Notes: generated by a model from the sequence alone, not told the origin. DNA of 64,000 nt from DATEDA01 sp963754305 (GCA_963754305.1 CAVWFR010000029.1:62001-126000), one strand, 5' to 3'; shown: positions 42,920 to 52,289, counted from the first letter of the stretch. A program made the numbers and translations.

Positions 42920-43935
42920 TGCGTCACCGACGTACCTGCCGGCAGTGGCTTGCCGCGCCATTCGCCGGTCAGGGTGTGTAGGAACTGAACGATCAAGCCG
43001 ATCTCACCCCGAGTGAGTTGTCTACCCAACTGCATCCTGGCCATGGTGTCTACCGCGACCTCGAGCGTGGCCGCCCGCCCATCATGAAAATAGGGCGGCG
43101 TCGCCGCGACATTACGCAAGCTCGGCACTCGAAAGACCTCGCGGTCTCTGGCAACCTTCGTCACGGTATAGCGCCCCAGATCAATAACGCCGTCGGCTGG
43201 ACGCGGGGCTTCGGGCGCTTGAAATACGCCGAACTTCTGGAACAGGTTGCCGCCGATGTTCGTGCCTTGGTGGCAGGCCACGCATCCGTAAGACTTGAAC
43301 AGCTGGTACCCCTGCTGTTCCCCCATGGTTAGCGCGTCTCCCTCGCCTCGCAGATAGCGGTCGAAGCGAGAATTGGGTGTGACCAGGGATCGCTCGAAGC
43401 TCGCCAGAGCATCGAGCACATTGGCCCGGGTGATGTCTTGTCGGTAGGTGGCGCGAAAAGCCGTGACGTAGTCAGAGTCCGCTCGTAGTTTCGCCAGCAA
43501 CTCCGGCCACGTCGTATTCATCACGTTAGGGTGGAGCAACACTGTTTCAGCATGAGCCTCCAAGCTGTCGACGGCGCCGTCCCAATTGAAGGAAAAATTG
43601 AATCCCACGTTGAAGATCGTTGGGGTGTTGCGCGGGAGCCGTTCACCACTTGCGGCACTTGCGCCGCGGCGCGGCTGCGCGCCGCCCTTGTCGAGCGGAT
43701 GGCAGGTCGCGCAAGACCGCGCGTTGTCGTGCGCGAGTCGGACGTCGTGAAACAACCGTTCGCCAATTGATGCCCGAGCGGAATCCACCGCGATGGTTAG
43801 CGGCAGAGGTGCAATTGGCTCTGGCACCTGAGCGGCCGCCACTCGCGACAGAATCGCTAGCGCGAAGGCGGTGGATAGCGCGAGGCCCGCAGCCAAAGGG
43901 AGTCGGCTAGCGTTAGTCACCGAACCCTTCCTCAC
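42916..43935 (-). CDS. Di-haem cytochrome c peroxidase (CcpA/MauG family)
   Basis: 339 residues with a signal peptide (AGLALSTAFALAILSRVAAAQ). Haem sites CATCH at 75-79 and CVACH at 218-222; the family segments RNTPTIFNVGFNFSFNWDG and VPSLRNVAATPPYFHDG are clear. It reduces hydrogen peroxide in the periplasm with electrons from cytochromes, or acts as an oxidising enzyme of the MauG type. It is the first gene of a minus-strand operon with the kinase and regulator, which is unusual: the enzyme gene leads and the regulator genes follow. Confidence 0.9.
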   Translation of the reverse strand: MRKGSVTNASRLPLAAGLALSTAFALAILSRVAAAQVPEPIAPLPLTIAVDSARASIGERLFHDVRLAHDNARSCATCHPLDKGGAQPRRGASAASGERLPRNTPTIFNVGFNFSFNWDGAVDSLEAHAETVLLHPNVMNTTWPELLAKLRADSDYVTAFRATYRQDITRANVLDALASFERSLVTPNSRFDRYLRGEGDALTMGEQQGYQLFKSYGCVACHQGTNIGGNLFQKFGVFQAPEAPRPADGVIDLGRYTVTKVARDREVFRVPSLRNVAATPPYFHDGRAATLEVAVDTMARMQLGRQLTRGEIGLIVQFLHTLTGEWRGKPLPAGTSVTQ

Positions 43936-44299
43936 GAAACTCCCGAGCCATGGCTACGTGCTTCCTTCGATAGCGGTCGCCGGCCACCGCGAGATGACGC
44001 TACAAAGCGACCTGAGAATGCGCACTGGCTAAAGTATCGATGCTTCAACAGGTTGTCTATGTGCCTTTCGGTATCGGTCTTTTGTGCTATTTGCTCAGGC
44101 GCGAGCTCAAACCTTGCCGGCTTCGGAACTGGCTTCGGCACCGCCGAAGACTTGAGAGCCGGCGCGGGAGGTTCGATCCGTCTAGACAGCGCCCGGGGGT
44201 TGGATAAGTGGACTCTCTGCGGTTGACGAGGCGATGCGGCAGGGTTGTCCACGGCGGCGGGCGGGCGTCGCCTGCGACGAACACACGACCGACGCGGTG
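43936..44299. other. 364-bp gap between the peroxidase operon and the IS remnant
   Basis: No gene is supported. It must hold the promoter of the ccp-kinase-regulator operon, but I see neither a clear sigma70 nor a sigma54 element, and no GTGCAA/TTGCAC dyad. The end near 44,200-44,300 may be the tail of the IS element. Confidence 0.5.
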
Positions 44300-44671
44300 G
44301 GCAACCCGTGTTCATCGCTCAGGCCGCCTTCCGGGTCGCCGGCAGCGCGAGGCGAAGTAGAACTCATCGGGCGTCTTCCGACCCAGGGAAGAATGGGGTC
44401 GGCGCGCGTTGTAGGACGCGAGGTAACAAGACAGGTCCGCGCGCTGCGCGCACCGAGTCGTAGGCCTTGAGGCAGACCTCCTCGTACTTGACGCTGCGCC
44501 ACAACCGCTCGACGAACACGTTGTCGCGCCAGGCACCCTTGCCGTCCATGCCGATGCGGATGCCGCACTTGTGAAGGATATCCGTGAACTCAGCACTGGT
44601 GAACTGACTACCCTGATCGGTGTTGAAGATCTCCGGGCATCCGTAGCGGTCCAGCACCAGCCCCGTCGTAG
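44300..44671 (-). pseudogene. IS3-family transposase (OrfB) fragment
   Basis: The minus-strand frame reads YGCPEIFNTDQGSQFTSAEF, then MDGKGAWRDNVFVERLWRS and VKYEEVCLKAYDSV, the last part of the DDE integrase core, and after a single-base slip near 44,450 continues YLASYNARRPHSSLGRKTPDE. The first catalytic Asp and the OrfA are missing. The fragment stops exactly where the right repeat arm begins. Confidence 0.85.
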
Positions 44672-44674
44672 CGG

Positions 44675-44692
44675 GTGCAATATCCATTGCAC
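44675..44692 (+). promoter_or_regulatory. Candidate enhancer-binding dyad of the haem peroxidase gene
   Basis: A perfect dyad, GTGCAAT (44675-44681), ATCC, ATTGCAC (44686-44692), centred about 95 bp upstream of the -24 element. Position and symmetry suit an NtrC-class activator dimer. Confidence 0.55.
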
Positions 44693-44775
44693 GCGCCGCG
44701 TCGCCATACGCTGGTCCGACCCCCTCGCTCGAGCACGTCCACACTTTCGCTCGTCACCTGCGCCATCAAGATTTG

Positions 44776-44791
44776 TTGCACCCGTCTTGCG
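44776..44791 (+). promoter_or_regulatory. Candidate sigma54 promoter of the haem peroxidase gene
   Basis: TTGCAC (44776-44781), 5 bases, TTGCG (44787-44791). The -12 GC and the -24 G are kept; the first G of the -24 GG is T. Transcription would start near 44802, leaving about 125 bp of leader before the ATG. Confidence 0.6.
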
Positions 44792-44927
44792 GCGTCCCCG
44801 CTGCCCGCTCCGCTCTCTAACTCATTCACAAGAAAGGGACACGACGAGCAGCATGCTGCCCGGCACAGCGCTTGCGTTGTGAGCAGTCGTCATGGCTATT
44901 ACTCACAACGCATTGGGAGGTTGCTTG

Positions 44928-46601
44928 ATGAACCCCGAATACTTAGCGCTCCACGCAGCCGCGACCATCAAAAGACACGACGAACGCACGCATCGGACCG
45001 CCGAAGTGACTCGACGACGCTTTCTCGCGGGCGTTGCCGCGGGAGCGGTGGGGACAGCGCTGCTACCGCTGGAGAGCTTCGCGCAACACCTGGAGGGACA
45101 GCGAGTTGCGCCTCGCTCCGATCGCTTCAGCCGCATGTTCGATCTGCCCTCGTTCGCGGAACCAACGCCGCGGATCCAGGCAGCGCTCATGGAGCTCGGT
45201 GCGCCCGGTGGACTGATGGACGCAAAGGATCCGCTGCACGAAGGCCCGATCCGTCTCATCACGAACCCGGAACTGAGTCCGCACAATCGCGACAACCCGG
45301 CGGCGACCGCGGGCCTCACGTTCCTCGGGCAGTTTCTCGACCACGACATGACCTTCGACGCGACGTCGAGGCTTGGCGAGCCCACGCGGCCAGAGCGCGC
45401 GTCGAATACCCGTACACCCGCCTTCGATCTGGATTCGGTCTATGGCGGAGGATTCGCGTCGAACCCTGAGCTGTACGATCCTGCGGACCACGCCAAATTC
45501 AAGGTGGAGCACGGCGGGCTGTTCGAAGACTTGCCGCGTGGGACCGACGGACGAGCGATCATCGCCGACCCACGCAACGATGAGAACCTGATGATCTCGG
45601 GATTGCAGGTGGCGTTCGTGCTGTTCCACAATCGCGTGGTCGACAGGCTGCGCGACGATGGAGAGGATCGCCGGCTGGCCGCCGCGCTCCTGGCAGAGGG
45701 AGGCTTCAAGCTGCGGGAACGCGAAGAAGACGACCGACGGCGAGCCGTCTTCCTGGAAGCGCGCCGATTGGTCACCTGGCACTATCACTGGATCATCGTC
45801 AACGAGTTCCTGCCCCAAATCATCGGCCGGTCACTCGTGAACGACATCCTCTCGCATGGACCACGGTTCTATGCTCCGCGGCGGGGCCAGCAGAGCATTC
45901 CGGTGGAGTTTCAAGCCGCGGCGTATCGCTTCGGACACAGCCTGGTGAGGCCGTCGTACCGCGCAAATCTCGCCGGCGACGCCGGCCGTCCGTTCTTTGG
46001 GTTCATCTTCGATCCGGCCGGAGAGAGTCAGTTGGACCCTGTTGATCTGCGCGGCGGCGCACGGGCACCCAGACGCTTCATCGGGTGGCAGACGTTCTTC
46101 GATTTTGGCGGTGATCAATCGGCGAACGTGCGGCCGCCCAAGATCATCGACACGAAGATCTCGAGCCCGCTGTTCAATCTACCGCTTGGGGCGATTGCGA
46201 GCGGAGACCGACCGACCGCGCTCCCCCAGCGAAACCTGCTTCGCCACCTGACCTGGTCGCTTCCATCGGGTCAAGCGATCGCCCGCGCCATGCGCGTCCC
46301 GGCACTCAGTCCAGGCGAACTCAGTGAGCTTGCCGTGTTCGGCGTGGGATTCGAATCGGACACGCCGCTGTGGTACTACGTGTTGAAAGAGGCCGAGTTG
46401 AGGGGCGGCGCCCGATTGGTCGGCGTCGGAGCCCGAATCGTCGGAGAGGTGTTTCTCGGTTTGCTGACGCTCGATGGAAACTCCTACTTGCGGCGAAATC
46501 GGGGCTGGAGGCCGACCTTGCCAAGTCGTGCCCGGGGAACCTTCGGGATGGTCGATCTGCTGACGTTTGCCGGTGTGGATCCCGCGAGCCGTGGTCAGTA
46601 G
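44928..46601 (+). CDS. Animal-type haem peroxidase, Tat-exported
   Basis: 557 residues from the ATG at 44928 (GGGAGG 7 bases upstream). The N-terminus has a twin-arginine signal, TRRRFLAGVAAGAVG at 28-42. The animal haem peroxidase fold shows the distal Gln135/Asp138/His139 in GQFLDHDMTFD, FHNRVVDRL, the Arg-containing EARRLVTWHYHWI and the proximal His337 in YRFGHSLVR. Such bacterial peroxidases oxidise halides or phenols with hydrogen peroxide; the substrate is unknown. Expression is probably sigma54-dependent. Folded export by Tat fits a haem enzyme. Confidence 0.92.
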   Translation: MNPEYLALHAAATIKRHDERTHRTAEVTRRRFLAGVAAGAVGTALLPLESFAQHLEGQRVAPRSDRFSRMFDLPSFAEPTPRIQAALMELGAPGGLMDAKDPLHEGPIRLITNPELSPHNRDNPAATAGLTFLGQFLDHDMTFDATSRLGEPTRPERASNTRTPAFDLDSVYGGGFASNPELYDPADHAKFKVEHGGLFEDLPRGTDGRAIIADPRNDENLMISGLQVAFVLFHNRVVDRLRDDGEDRRLAAALLAEGGFKLREREEDDRRRAVFLEARRLVTWHYHWIIVNEFLPQIIGRSLVNDILSHGPRFYAPRRGQQSIPVEFQAAAYRFGHSLVRPSYRANLAGDAGRPFFGFIFDPAGESQLDPVDLRGGARAPRRFIGWQTFFDFGGDQSANVRPPKIIDTKISSPLFNLPLGAIASGDRPTALPQRNLLRHLTWSLPSGQAIARAMRVPALSPGELSELAVFGVGFESDTPLWYYVLKEAELRGGARLVGVGARIVGEVFLGLLTLDGNSYLRRNRGWRPTLPSRARGTFGMVDLLTFAGVDPASRGQ

Positions 46602-46931
46602 TCGCACCGAATTTGCGTCCCATGACCCGGACACTTCCAGGCGTCGTGGGGTCGGCTCGGCATGACTCGCGGCGCGTGGCGGCGGCGCGGTCGACGATCC
46701 GCGGCTCGCGACGCTGTCGCCCTACGCGTTCCCGCCGGGGCCGCGATGATCTGCTGACTGACGCGTTGTGCGAACTCGGGGAGCTGGCTAAGGCGGCTCG
46801 GGCGCAAGGCGCGCGAACATCGCACCCGATCCGTAGACCTAGACAACCACCCGTCCCGCCCATCCCTTCAGCGCGGTGCTAGGCTGCGCGAAAGGGAGCG
46901 TTCTCCAACACATTCGTTAGGCCCCTGCAAA
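46602..46931. other. 330-bp gap with no supported gene
   Basis: No coding frame with a start site or family match. A GTTAGGC heptamer at the 3' end resembles an integron core site but lacks a partner. No terminator hairpin was found after the peroxidase gene. Confidence 0.5.
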
Positions 46932-47381
46932 GTGATGCCTCCTGTGGTCGCACCATGCACTGTCCTGCGGATCGCAGCCTTGCTGCTCTGCTCAGCTGTA
47001 TGGGCATCGGACGAGGCAGTCGAGCCGGGCACCTATGAGATCACTGCCCAAATCGTGATGCCTAATCTCGAGGAGAACTTGCGGTACGCCACGACCCGGG
47101 AGCGTCGCTGCTTGCGCAGTCACGAACTGTCCTCGGTTTTCCCAGTCCTGCACCACCAGTCGCTCAAGGGCTGCAAGCTAGGCAACGAAAGCCGACACGG
47201 CGACACAATTCGCTATCTTCTCGTCTGCCAGAGCCCGCAAGTGGCGACTGGAGCGGCTCGGTTACAGGCAGGTCCGGGCCGCATCACGGGTATTCTCGAG
47301 ATCAAGATGGGCGGCAAGAACATGACTTTTTCCCAGCGCATTGAGGCAGCGCGGCAGGGCGAATGCGAACTGGCGCCGTGA
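46932..47381 (+). CDS. DUF3617 family secreted protein
   Basis: 149 residues with a signal peptide (LRIAALLLCSAVWAS). The mature part begins EPGTYEITAQIVMPNLEENL and has ERRCLRSHEL, CKLGNE and a closing RQGECELAP: the cysteine-containing pattern of DUF3617. Function unknown, periplasmic. The first two codons are both ATG; either may start. It is a single gene. Confidence 0.8.
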   Translation: MMPPVVAPCTVLRIAALLLCSAVWASDEAVEPGTYEITAQIVMPNLEENLRYATTRERRCLRSHELSSVFPVLHHQSLKGCKLGNESRHGDTIRYLLVCQSPQVATGAARLQAGPGRITGILEIKMGGKNMTFSQRIEAARQGECELAP

Positions 47382-47634
47382 ACCGGGTGACTTAACCTCT
47401 ATAAGACCCCGGCCGCCCGCGGTGGCGAGACCGCCGCCGATAGCGGCTGCTCCGTGTCGTGCTTCCAGGCGAGTCGCCACCGAGGAAAAGCAGGCGGCAG
47501 TCTCGGCGCTCCTGCGCCGCGCGGTAGTCCGATAGCGTCAGGAGGGTAGCGCGCCTTGCGTACCGTGTGACGAGCAGTTCGGTGACTGACCGCCCGGCGC
47601 TGGAGCGCCGGAGACTTTGCTAAGCTCGGAACCG

Positions 47635-48180
47635 ATGAACTCATCCGGGCGCTACACCGACGTCGCGATCGCCTTGCACTGGTTGCTCGCCGTGCTCATC
47701 CTCGGCCAGATCGGGTTCGGATGGTATCTGCAGGAGATCCCGCGCGGGACGCCGCCGCGGACCGTGTACGTGAATCTCCATAAATCGACCGGCCTGACGA
47801 TCGGCCTGCTGATTCTCGTCCGGTTGTTCTGGCGCCTCACCCACCGGGCACCGCCGCTCCCGCTCTGGATGCCGGCGTGGGAGCGCACGGCGGCGCGCGC
47901 GAGCCATCTGGCGCTCTACGCGTGCATGCTGATCATGCCGGTGGCCGGATACCTCGCGTCGAACTTCAGCAAATTCGGCGTGAACTACTTCAATGCCGTC
48001 CTGTTCCCGCCGTGGGGCATCGACGACCGGCGGCTCTACGCCGTGTTCAACACGACGCACGTCGTCACTTCCTACGTGTTCGTGACGCTCATCGTCGTTC
48101 ACGTGCTCGCCGCGCTGCGGCACCTCTATCTCCGCAACGGCATCGTCCGGCGCATGTGGCCCGCACGCGGGTCACCCTAG
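47635..48180 (+). CDS. Cytochrome b561
   Basis: 181 residues, four membrane helices, CybB/YodB type. Haem b ligands are in ALHWLLAVLI, NLHKSTGL, and the paired His near THVVTSY and VVHVLAALRH. GAACCG precedes the ATG at 47635; an upstream in-frame TTG at 47617 is less likely. It passes electrons from the quinone pool to periplasmic acceptors. It converges with the NarL-type regulator gene. Confidence 0.93.
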   Translation: MNSSGRYTDVAIALHWLLAVLILGQIGFGWYLQEIPRGTPPRTVYVNLHKSTGLTIGLLILVRLFWRLTHRAPPLPLWMPAWERTAARASHLALYACMLIMPVAGYLASNFSKFGVNYFNAVLFPPWGIDDRRLYAVFNTTHVVTSYVFVTLIVVHVLAALRHLYLRNGIVRRMWPARGSP

Positions 48181-48191
48181 AGCGGACCGCG

Positions 48192-48836
48192 TCACTCGAG
48201 CAGGCCGTGCTGGAGCGCGATCCAGACCATCTGCGCTGACGTGTCGGCTTCCAGCTTCTGCTTCACCAGGGACTGATAGTTCGCGATCGTCTTCTGGCTG
48301 AGCGAGAGGATGTGGGCGATGTCGGCGATCGACTTGCCCTCGGCTAGCAGGCGGAACACCTCGAACTCGCGCGGGGAGAGGTCCTCGAAGGGCAGCGGCT
48401 GCCCCGGCAGCCGGTGCGTCGCAAGCTTCTGGGCGATGTCGTGGCTCAGGTACGGCCGTCCCGCGGCCACCGCCCGCACCGCTTCCACCATCAGCTCGGG
48501 CGCGCTCGATTTGGTGATGTAACCTCGCGCGCCGGCCTGTAGCGCCCGCGAAGCGAACAAGACGTCCTCGTGCACGCTGAACACCAACACCCGCGCCGAG
48601 GGCTCCCGGGTGATGATGCGACGCGTGGTTTCCACGCCGCTGACGCCGGGCAGCGTGATGTCCATGACGACCACGTCCGGCGCGGTGTCGCAGAAGAGGC
48701 GATAGGCCGTCTCGCCGTTCGCCGCCTCCGCGACCACGTCGATGTCCGAGGTGCGCTCGAGCAGACGCCGATAGCCCTCGCGCACGACCGCATGGTCGTC
48801 GACGAGCAGCACGCGCAGCCTCATCGCCGACCTCAT
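48192..48836 (-). CDS. NarL/LuxR-type response regulator
   Basis: 214 residues. Receiver with LLVDDHAVVREG, phospho-acceptor Asp in VVMDITLPG and Lys in YITKSS; the C-terminal LuxR HTH reads LSPREFEVFRLLAEGKSIADI, then LSLSQKTIANY. The start overlaps the kinase stop (ATGA). It resembles the regulators that control PQQ-dependent alcohol oxidation (ExaE/AgmR class), and lies on the same side of the PQQ cluster; a role there is inference. Confidence 0.92.
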   Translation of the reverse strand: MRSAMRLRVLLVDDHAVVREGYRRLLERTSDIDVVAEAANGETAYRLFCDTAPDVVVMDITLPGVSGVETTRRIITREPSARVLVFSVHEDVLFASRALQAGARGYITKSSAPELMVEAVRAVAAGRPYLSHDIAQKLATHRLPGQPLPFEDLSPREFEVFRLLAEGKSIADIAHILSLSQKTIANYQSLVKQKLEADTSAQMVWIALQHGLLE

Positions 48837-49795
48837 GACGCGACGGGGATGTGCGCGTGGATCTCGACGCCGTGAGGCGCGCGATCGGCGACGTCGAAGC
48901 GACCGCCCAGCGCTTCGACGCGCTCGCGCAGCCCGACCAGCCCCAGTCCCGTACGCTTGCCGGCACTCGTCGACATTCCCACGCCGTCATCGCGTACGCG
49001 TACGGTCAAGCCGCCGTGCGGAGGCGCGGAGCCTTCGACGCGAACCTCGACGGCGGAGGCACTCGCGTGTCGGGTCACGTTGGTCAGGCATTCCTGAACG
49101 ACCCGGTAGAGCGACATGTTGATCTGCTCGCCAAGCTCGTCGAGCCGGCCGCCGAGCGCCAGGGTGCAGTTCACGCCCGGGTTGCGCCGCTGCCATTCAC
49201 TCACCAGGTGGCGCAGCGCGTCCGCGAGCCCGAGCTCGTCGAGCGCGACTGGGCGCAGCCGCTCCATCAAGCCGCGCGTCACGTCGTACACCCGGCTCGA
49301 CACGTCGATGATCGCCTGCGCGCTCGCCACGATCTCCGGTGCCGGTGTGCCCGGGTGGTTGCGGATTGTCGTCGCGTCGAGCTTGATCGCGTTGAGACAC
49401 TGACCCAGCTCGTCGTGCAGCTCGCGAGCGAGGCCGCGCCGCTCTTCTTCCTGGACGAGCAGGTACTTCTGCGACAGCTGACGGTTTTCGGCGAGCGCGC
49501 CGGCGAGCTCGCGCTCGGCGGCGAGGCGCCGACCGAGCTCGCGGGTCGCCTGGTGCCAGCGCCGCCACGCAAACCAGACGAGGGCGACGGCGAGCGCAAA
49601 CAGCGTGGGCAGGAGCTCGTCCGCCTGGAACCGCTCGAGGGGCCGCGTGAGCCGGGCGATTTGCTCCTGGAGATCGAAGTGCGAGGCGGCGAGGAAGGCA
49701 AGCATCGTCACCGCGGTGACCACCATGGCGTCGCCGCCGGCGCCCAGGCGCGAGGCACGCGTGGCAGCAGGCGAGGACGGAGAAGAGGCCTTCAT
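48833..49795 (-). CDS. Sensor histidine kinase, HisKA_3 (NarX/DegS-like)
   Basis: 320 residues. Two N-terminal hydrophobic segments (VVTAVTMLAFLAASHF and LLPTLFALAVALVWFAW) with a short loop between, so little periplasmic sensing domain. A coiled coil leads to the H-box RGLARELHDELGQ and the HATPase_c end GVGMS...GLGLVGLRERVEALGG. It pairs with the overlapping response regulator gene and is divergent from the TonB-dependent receptor, which may be a target. Confidence 0.92.
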   Translation of the reverse strand: MKASSPSSPAATRASRLGAGGDAMVVTAVTMLAFLAASHFDLQEQIARLTRPLERFQADELLPTLFALAVALVWFAWRRWHQATRELGRRLAAERELAGALAENRQLSQKYLLVQEEERRGLARELHDELGQCLNAIKLDATTIRNHPGTPAPEIVASAQAIIDVSSRVYDVTRGLMERLRPVALDELGLADALRHLVSEWQRRNPGVNCTLALGGRLDELGEQINMSLYRVVQECLTNVTRHASASAVEVRVEGSAPPHGGLTVRVRDDGVGMSTSAGKRTGLGLVGLRERVEALGGRFDVADRAPHGVEIHAHIPVAS

Positions 49796-50002
49796 GGAGC
49801 TCGATTTGCGGCGACGATCGATTGTAGCGCGCGGGCCCGAGGTCCCCGTTGCGCCGATTCCGGAGCAGTGTCACGGCAGCGGCTGGAACAGTGTCCGGTC
49901 TCGAGCGCAACCCCCGGAGACGGTCCCGGGCAGAGCGGGAATTTCTCCCGAAGCTTCGGGCGTGGTCGACGTTAGCTTCTCCCCAAGACAAGAGGACGGG
50001 AA

Positions 50003-52289
50003 ATGCGACGCCGGAGAACCGGGCCGACGACGATCGCAAGACGCAGCCTGCCCCGGATGCTCGTGTGCGGGGCTTGCATGACGACACCGGCTGCCGAGGC
50101 GCAGGAGCGGGCGACCCAGGCTCCCGCCGTCGAGGTCGTGGCGCCAACGCCGCTCCCGGGCCTGGGGGTTCCCAAGGACAAGGTCCCCGCCAACGTGCAG
50201 ACGGGCGATGCCGAGGACCTGCGGAACCCCGGCACCATGACGCTACAGGACCTCATGGAGCGCAGCTTCGACAGCGTGAACATCAATCAGTCGCAGGGGA
50301 ATCCGTACCAGCCCGACATCAATTTCCGCGGTTTCACCGCCTCGCCGCTGCTCGGTACGTCGCCCGGGCTCTCCGTCTTCCAGGACGGTGTCCGGATCAA
50401 CGAGCCGTTCGGCGACGGCGTGAACTGGGACCTCATCCCGAACCCCGCGATCGCCACGATCACGCTCATGCCCGGCTCCAATCCCGTGTTCGGGCTCAAC
50501 ACGCTCGGCGGCGCAATCTCGATCACGACCAAGAACGGGTTCGACTTCCCGGGTCTCGTCGTTCAAGGCTACGGCGGGTCGTTCCGGCGGGCGGCCGCCG
50601 ACATCGAATACGGCGGTTCCGCCGACCGGGTGGGCTACTACGTGACCGGCAACGCGTTCTACGAACGGGGCTGGCGACAGAACACGAGCACGCACATCTG
50701 GCAGGGGTTCGGCAAGCTGAGCTTCCGGGACCGGGACACCAACCTGGATTTCAGCTTCACGGGCGCGAGCAACACGTTGAACGGGGCGCAGGCGATCCCG
50801 ATCTCCTTCCTCGAGCAGCAGCGGTCCCAGAGCTACACGTTTCCGGACACCTTCAAGAACGAGCTCACCGCGTTCACGCTGAACGGCAAGCACTCCGTCT
50901 CCGAGCGAAGCCTGCTGCAGGGCACGCTGTACTACCGCGGCCTCCGCAGCAAGAACTTCAGCACCAACGTCAACGACGGTTTCGATCCCACGCTGCCCAT
51001 CGAGCCCGGGAACACCGAAGGGGAGAATGTCGCGATCGACGTGAACACCAAGGGCTGGGGCTTCGCGGCTCAGTACAGTTACCTCGGCAACCTCGGCACG
51101 CTGCCGAACCAGCTCACGATCGGCGCGAGCCTCGACGCTGGGCAGACCGATTTCACCCAGAGCGAACAGGAGGCGAACTTCGCGTCGGACCGTTCGAACA
51201 TTCCCGACGGCGGCTTCGTCATGGAGACGCAGGCGCGCACCACGAATCAGTACTGGGGGATCTATTTCACCGATACCCTGTCGCCGGCATCCTGGGTGGA
51301 TATCACGTTGGCCGGCCGCTACAACTGGGCCCAGGAGAAGATCCGGGATCTCTCGGGGACCAATCCGGCGCTCGACGGCACCCACCGATTCAGCCGGTTC
51401 AACCCGGCCGTCGGCGTGACCTTCAAGCCCGTGGCCGCGCTGACGGCCTACGCGGCCTACAACGAGGGCATGCGCATTCCGACGCCGGTCGAGCTGACGT
51501 GCGCCGATCCTTCGGCGCCGTGCTCGTTGCCGAACGCGTTCCTCGCCGACCCGCCACTCGATCCGATCATCGCGAAAACGTGGGAAGCGGGCCTGCGCGG
51601 GCCGATCACGCCGACGGTCAGATGGCATGCAACCGCCTATCAGACCACGCTCGAGAGCGACATCCTCTTCGTCAGCGCCTCGGCGAGCGCGCCGAACACC
51701 GGTTTCTTCCAGAACGTGGGCACGACGCGCCGCCGGGGCGTCGAGCTCGGCCTTGCCGGCACCGCGGATCGATGGCGTTTCGGCGCGAGCTACAGCTACA
51801 TCAACGCGCAGTTCCGCACCTCGTTCACCGAGTTCAGCCCCAACAACAGCTCCGCCGACGCGATCGGCGACATCCAGGTGCAGTCCGGCGACCGGATTCC
51901 CGGGATCCCGCGGAACATCCTCAAGCTGCGCGCCGCCTACTACTTCGGTGCCGGATTCACCCTGGGCGGAGGAATGTTCGCCCAGGACAGCCAGTACGTG
52001 CGAGGCAACGAGAACAACCAGGACTCGAGCGGGAAGATCCCGGGCTACGCGGTGTTCAACCTCGATGCGCGCTGGAACTTTGCCCGCGGCTGGGAGCTCT
52101 TCGGCATGGTCAACAACGTTGTTCAACCGGAAGTACGAAACGGCCGGCGTGCTGGGGTTGAACTTCTTCAATGGTCCGGGTAACACGTTCGACGCGACGA
52201 ACACCGTCAAGGAGGTCTTTCTGTCGCCGGCAGCGCCGTTCGGCGCGTGGATCGGCGTGCGCTACGCCCTTGGTACGCGGGGGTCGTGA
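50003..52289 (+). CDS. TonB-dependent outer-membrane receptor, apparent 3' frameshift
   Basis: Signal-like start, then a plug domain (LQDLMERSFDSVNI, PGLSVFQDGVRINEPFGDGV, GLNTLGGAISITTKNG) and a 22-strand-type barrel. The read frame ends with an Arg-rich stub after MVNN. Removing one base near 52118 restores NLFNRKYETAGVLG onward to a normal barrel end (IGVRYALG) and a stop at 52287-52289, 761 residues in all. The length of 2287 bp fits exactly one extra base. Ligand unknown; the PQQ/metal-oxidase genes next door suggest a lanthanide, copper or PQQ uptake role, as inference. TonB follows. Confidence 0.85.

Larger units (their letters stand above)
44672..44966 (+). repeat. Right arm of the 295-bp inverted repeat
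   Basis: Inverted relative to 39419-39713. It runs from the IS junction to codon 13 of the intact haem peroxidase. The stretch around the -24/-12 element is identical in the two arms; flanking bases differ in scattered positions, so the duplication is not very recent. Confidence 0.9.

Noticed and set aside
43932..44315. Minus-strand frame upstream of the cytochrome peroxidase
   Set aside because: No start signal, and Pro/Arg-rich content without a family; it runs through IS-tail DNA.
46900..46930. Integron attC-like GTTAGGC core
   Set aside because: No matching GCCTAAC partner at a proper distance and no integron integrase; a heptamer alone is expected by chance.
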